Assembly: GCA_027492545.1 (NCBI GenBank)
Contig: JAPUEL010000016.1
Coordinates: 29,105-65,180 of the forward strand
Direction: 5' to 3'
DNA from: Propionibacteriaceae bacterium
GTDB taxonomy: Bacteria > Actinomycetota > Actinomycetes > Propionibacteriales > Propionibacteriaceae
DNA length: 36,076 nucleotides
Numbering within the stretch: position 1 is the stretch's first letter; each line of letters starts with the position of its first letter. The translations under genes and the position numbers were made by a program. The notes under the pieces are model-generated. The model was not told the DNA's origin. It saw nothing but the letters and a program-made list of their open reading frames with translations, and ran no database searches. Below, piece after piece: positions 33,451-36,076 of this stretch.

Positions 33451-34307
33451 AGCCACGACTCCACGCGCCCGACGAGGTGGTTCACCGGGCCGTGACCCTG
33501 GTCCGGGGTGCGGCTGAGCCGCCAGTGCGCGCCGGACTCGAGGGCACGCATGAGGTAGTCGCGCGCCTCCTCCACCGACTCGAGCCGCACGCCGGTGCGT
33601 CGGGTGTCGCCCCGTCGGGCCGCGACGGCAGCGATCGCCGAGCTGAGCGTGCAGCCGGTGCCGTGGGTGTGGCGGGTGGCGACGCGCGGGCCGGTGAGCA
33701 GGGCCAGCTCGTCGCCGTGGGCGAAGACGTCCGTGAGCTCGGTGCCGGTGAGGTGCCCGCCCTTGGCCAGGACGGCGCGGGCACCGGCCTCGACGAGCTG
33801 GCGCGCCTGACGGATGAGGCCGTTGGTGTCGGTGACGAGGGGTTGACCCAGGAGGACGGCGGCCTCGGGCACGTTCGGGGTGACCACGTCGGCCAGCGGA
33901 ACCAGCCGCCTTCTGACCACCTCGACGGCGTCGTCGGTCAGCAGCGCATCCCCCGAGGTGGCGATCATGACCGGGTCCAGGACGATGAGGCCCGCGTCGT
34001 CGCGGCGCTCCTCGAGCACATCGGCCACCGCGGTGGCCACCTCGGCGTTGGCGAGCATGCCGAGCTTCGTCGCGGCGACGGGGAGGTCGTCGAGGACCGC
34101 GAGGATCTGGTCGCGGACGAAGCCCGGGTCGACGGGGCGGGCCGCGCGGACACCCTGCGTGTTCTGGACGGTCAGGCCCGCCAGGGCGGCGGCGCCGTAG
34201 ACGCCGAGCGCAGTGAACGTCTTGAGGTCCGCCTGGATGCCAGCGCCACCGCTGGGGTCGGAGCCGGCGATGCTCAGGGCAATCTTGGGGGTGGGGGTGC
34301 TTGTCAT
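33447..34307 (-). CDS. thiD: hydroxymethylpyrimidine (phosphate) kinase
   Basis: A 286-residue ribokinase-fold enzyme that phosphorylates HMP and HMP-phosphate for thiamine synthesis. Conserved are [21 protein letters not shown] (near the N-terminus), [23 protein letters not shown] and the catalytic [11 protein letters not shown] anion-hole loop. ATG 34307 overlaps the thiE stop by ATGA; the stop overlaps tenA by GTGA. The C-terminal ~25 residues ([13 protein letters not shown]) are the usual family end. Confidence 0.95.
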   Translation of the reverse strand: MTSTPTPKIALSIAGSDPSGGAGIQADLKTFTALGVYGAAALAGLTVQNTQGVRAARPVDPGFVRDQILAVLDDLPVAATKLGMLANAEVATAVADVLEERRDDAGLIVLDPVMIATSGDALLTDDAVEVVRRRLVPLADVVTPNVPEAAVLLGQPLVTDTNGLIRQARQLVEAGARAVLAKGGHLTGTELTDVFAHGDELALLTGPRVATRHTHGTGCTLSSAIAAVAARRGDTRRTGVRLESVEEARDYLMRALESGAHWRLSRTPDQGHGPVNHLVGRVESWL

Positions 34308-34984
34308 CGGGTTCTCCAGAGGGCGAGCAGCTCGGCGGCGGCGGCTCGCGGATCGGGTGCGGTGGTGATGGCGGACACGACGCAGATGCCGTCCACGCCG
34401 GTGGCGATGGCCTGGGCGGCGTTGGCGGCGTTGATGCCGCCGATCGCGAGAGTCTTGGCGCGGGCCGCGGTTCCCGCGACGAGGCGCGCGGTTCCGTCGG
34501 GATCCAGCGCTGGGGCGGCGTCGGTCTTGGTGGGGGTGGCCCAGAGGGGGGAGAAGCCGAGGACGTCGGCGGTCTGGTCGGCGAGTTCGGCGTCCAGCTC
34601 GTCCCGGTTGGAGATGCTGAGGCCGATGAGGAGATCTGCGCCGAGACGGTTCCTGGCCCGGGTGATGTCGCCGTCGTCCTGGCCCTGGTGGAAGTGGAGG
34701 CCGAGCTCCTCGGCCACGTGGAGCCGGTCGTTGACGACGAGCGCGACGGGGCGTCCGGTCCGGTCCTGCGCGCGGTGGGCGGCCTCCGCGCAGGCCCTGG
34801 CGAGGGTGAGGAACTCGTGGCCGGGAAGGTCCTTGTCGCGGATCTGCACCACCCCGGCGCCGCCGAGCACCGCCTGCTCGACCAGGTGCGGGACCTTCTG
34901 CGGGCCACCGGAGAGGGCGGTGTCGGTGACGTAGTAGAGACGCCAGTCCACGCCGTCGGCGAGGCCGGGACGGGCCTGCGTCAC
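34304..34984 (-). CDS. thiE: thiamine-phosphate synthase
   Basis: A 226-residue TIM-barrel enzyme joining HMP pyrophosphate and thiazole phosphate to thiamine phosphate. Motifs: [75 protein letters not shown] (the family's G-P-x-x-x-T-x-T-K loop variant) and [11 protein letters not shown]. The loop reads SPLWATPTK where many relatives have GPVFPTxTK. GTG start overlaps the thiM stop (GTGA); the stop overlaps thiD (ATGA). Confidence 0.94.
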   Translation of the reverse strand: MTQARPGLADGVDWRLYYVTDTALSGGPQKVPHLVEQAVLGGAGVVQIRDKDLPGHEFLTLARACAEAAHRAQDRTGRPVALVVNDRLHVAEELGLHFHQGQDDGDITRARNRLGADLLIGLSISNRDELDAELADQTADVLGFSPLWATPTKTDAAPALDPDGTARLVAGTAARAKTLAIGGINAANAAQAIATGVDGICVVSAITTAPDPRAAAAELLALWRTR

Positions 34985-35823
34985 GGCTGCTCCTCGATGC
35001 CGACCAGGGAGGCCACCTCGTCGGGGGTGAGGGCGTGGAGCGCATCGAGCCACGCGGTGCGGAAGCTGCCCGGATGCTGCGCGTGCCGGGCGGCGACGAG
35101 GCCCGCGGCGCCGAAGACGGCGTGCGCGGCGACGACGGCGTCGTGCGGGGCGTGGGTGCTTCGGGTGGCGCCGAGTGTCGCGGCCACGGCGGCGCCCAGG
35201 GCGCAGCCGGTGCCGATGACGAGCGGCATCAGGGGGTCGCCGCCGGTGATCCTGGTGGTCCGGGTGGGGCTCACCACCACGTCGACCGGGCCGGAGATGG
35301 CGACGACGGCGCCGGTCTCGGCGGAGAGGCTGCGGGCGGTCTCGATGGCGGCCTCCACCTCGTCGGTGGCGTCCACCCCGCGGCCCCCACCGCCGGCGCC
35401 GGCGAGGCCGAGGATCTCGGAGGCGTTGCCGCGGATGGCGGTGGGGCGGTGAGCGAGGAGGTCGCGGGCGAGCTGGGTGCGGACGGGCAGTGCCCCGACG
35501 GCGACGGGATCCAGCACCCAGGGGGTGCCCGCCCCGTCGGCTGCGGAGGCGGCTCGGCGCATGCCCTCGTGCTGCTCGGAGAGGCCGTTGCCCACGTTGA
35601 TGAGGAGGGCGGAGGCCACCGTCGCGAAGATCGCGGCCTCCTCGGGGAGGTCGATCATCGCCGGTGCGGCACCCACGGACAGCAGCACGTTGGCGGTGAT
35701 CTCGGGCACCACCGTGTTGGTCATGCAGTGCACCAGAGGAGTGGCGTCGCGGACGGCGGCGAGGATCGCGCTGGTGGGATGGAGCGTTGCTTCGTCGGGT
35801 GTAGAGGGTGTGGGGATGGTCAT
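34981..35823 (-). CDS. thiM: hydroxyethylthiazole kinase
   Basis: A 280-residue enzyme that phosphorylates salvaged thiazole alcohol. Motifs: PLVHCMTNTVVPEITANVLLSVGAAPAM at the N-terminus, WVLDPVAVGA, RGNASEI and VIGTGCALGAAVAA (active-site cysteine loop). First gene of thiM-thiE-thiD-tenA, all coupled by 4-bp overlaps. AGGGAG at 35833-35838 is the ribosome binding site and belongs to the TPP riboswitch's closing helix, so TPP should block translation. Confidence 0.95.
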   Translation of the reverse strand: MTIPTPSTPDEATLHPTSAILAAVRDATPLVHCMTNTVVPEITANVLLSVGAAPAMIDLPEEAAIFATVASALLINVGNGLSEQHEGMRRAASAADGAGTPWVLDPVAVGALPVRTQLARDLLAHRPTAIRGNASEILGLAGAGGGGRGVDATDEVEAAIETARSLSAETGAVVAISGPVDVVVSPTRTTRITGGDPLMPLVIGTGCALGAAVAATLGATRSTHAPHDAVVAAHAVFGAAGLVAARHAQHPGSFRTAWLDALHALTPDEVASLVGIEEQP

Positions 35824-35830
35824 GTGAGGT

Positions 35831-35915
35831 GGCTCCCTTCGCTAGCACGACCTAGATCAGGTGTTGCGGGTGTGTTCTCAGCCCCGACTTCGGGGCACCC
35901 CGGCTGTGGGGAGCC
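35831..35915 (-). promoter_or_regulatory. TPP riboswitch (THI element)
   Basis: On the minus strand the conserved core is clear: GGGGCTGAGAACACACCC, then ACCTGATCTAGGT, then GCGAAGGGA. The closing helix pairs GGCTCCC (35909-35915) with GGGAGCC (35831-35837), a perfect 7 bp. That 3' strand carries the thiM ribosome binding site, eight or nine bases before the ATG, giving a direct translational switch. Confidence 0.96.
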
Positions 35916-35920
35916 TACCA

Positions 35921-36076
35921 GGGGGGGGGTCCCGTCGGTTCACAGGCTTGATCGCGCGGAAACGATCCCCCCCGGGGGGGGGCCGCCCCGGGGGGGCAAA
36001 CGGGGGGACCCCCCCGGTGGGTAGATTTAGGGGCAACAAGCGCCCGGCGGGCGCGCCGGGCCCCGCAAAGCGCCCC
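35921..36076. other. G/C homopolymer-rich contig end of doubtful quality
   Basis: Runs of 7-9 G or C occur at 35921-35929, 35967-35982, 35988-35996 and 36002-36015. The final ~60 bases are GC-rich with no coding or RNA signal. Nothing else in the window looks like this, so I treat it as probable sequencing or assembly error. Confidence 0.6.

Noticed and set aside
32401..33495. Plus-strand frame between glgP and tenA
   Set aside because: It is antisense to the starts of glgP and tenA with Gly/Arg/Val low-complexity translation.

Overview
The window is GC-rich (most codon third positions are G or C) and reads as an actinobacterial chromosome, probably from Propionibacteriaceae or a close relative. 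The evidence is the bifunctional-type dCTP deaminase, HspR with HAIR operators, an IdeR/DtxR iron box, an MptB-like polyprenyl-phosphate mannosyltransferase, a DUF1707 protein, and many genes whose start codon sits 6-7 nt after a TAnnnT -10 box (leaderless transcripts). I cannot fix the genus. The last ~150 bases are long G/C homopolymer runs and look like an unreliable contig end.

Layout. 1-675: last codons of an unidentified gene, then a repeat-rich spacer. 676-3302: divergent dcd (-) and an exporter-type ABC transporter (+). 3303-3781: repeat-rich spacer whose last repeat family copies the 3' end of deoC. 3782-8872: deoC, a histidine kinase/response regulator pair, a DoxX membrane protein and a type II NADH dehydrogenase, all on the minus strand. 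8963-12326: MptB-like glycosyltransferase and an ABC ATPase/permease pair. 12426-13706: minus-strand operon of a ribbon-helix-helix regulator and a DUF4097 protein. 13862-18297: threonine synthase, then a three-gene cassette of N-formylglutamate amidohydrolase-like, DUF1704/QEGLA metallopeptidase-like and glutathione-synthase-like ATP-grasp proteins. 18352-19377: lactonase-type beta-propeller (-). 19420-23719: a possible structured element, two HAIR operators and the dnaK-grpE-dnaJ-hspR operon. 23835-24896: small acidic protein and DUF1707 protein. 24938-29658: iron box and a five-gene siderophore-iron operon. 29640-29986: alternating tandem repeats, a large palindrome and a terminator. 30007-32565: glycogen phosphorylase (-). 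32764-35915: thiM-thiE-thiD-tenA (-) behind a TPP riboswitch.

How the genes work together. The heat-shock operon closes a loop: HspR is encoded last and its predicted operators lie upstream of dnaK. The iron operon has all the parts for ferric-siderophore capture, import and reductive release under one iron box. The thiamine genes salvage thiazole and pyrimidine under TPP control. The least explained protein system is the amidohydrolase/DUF1704/ATP-grasp cassette, whose composition suggests making and trimming an amide-linked (amino acid or peptide) product. The least explained non-coding features are two hairpins that share a 15-nt apical sequence on unrelated stems, and a 95-nt three-way-junction-like element upstream of dnaK.
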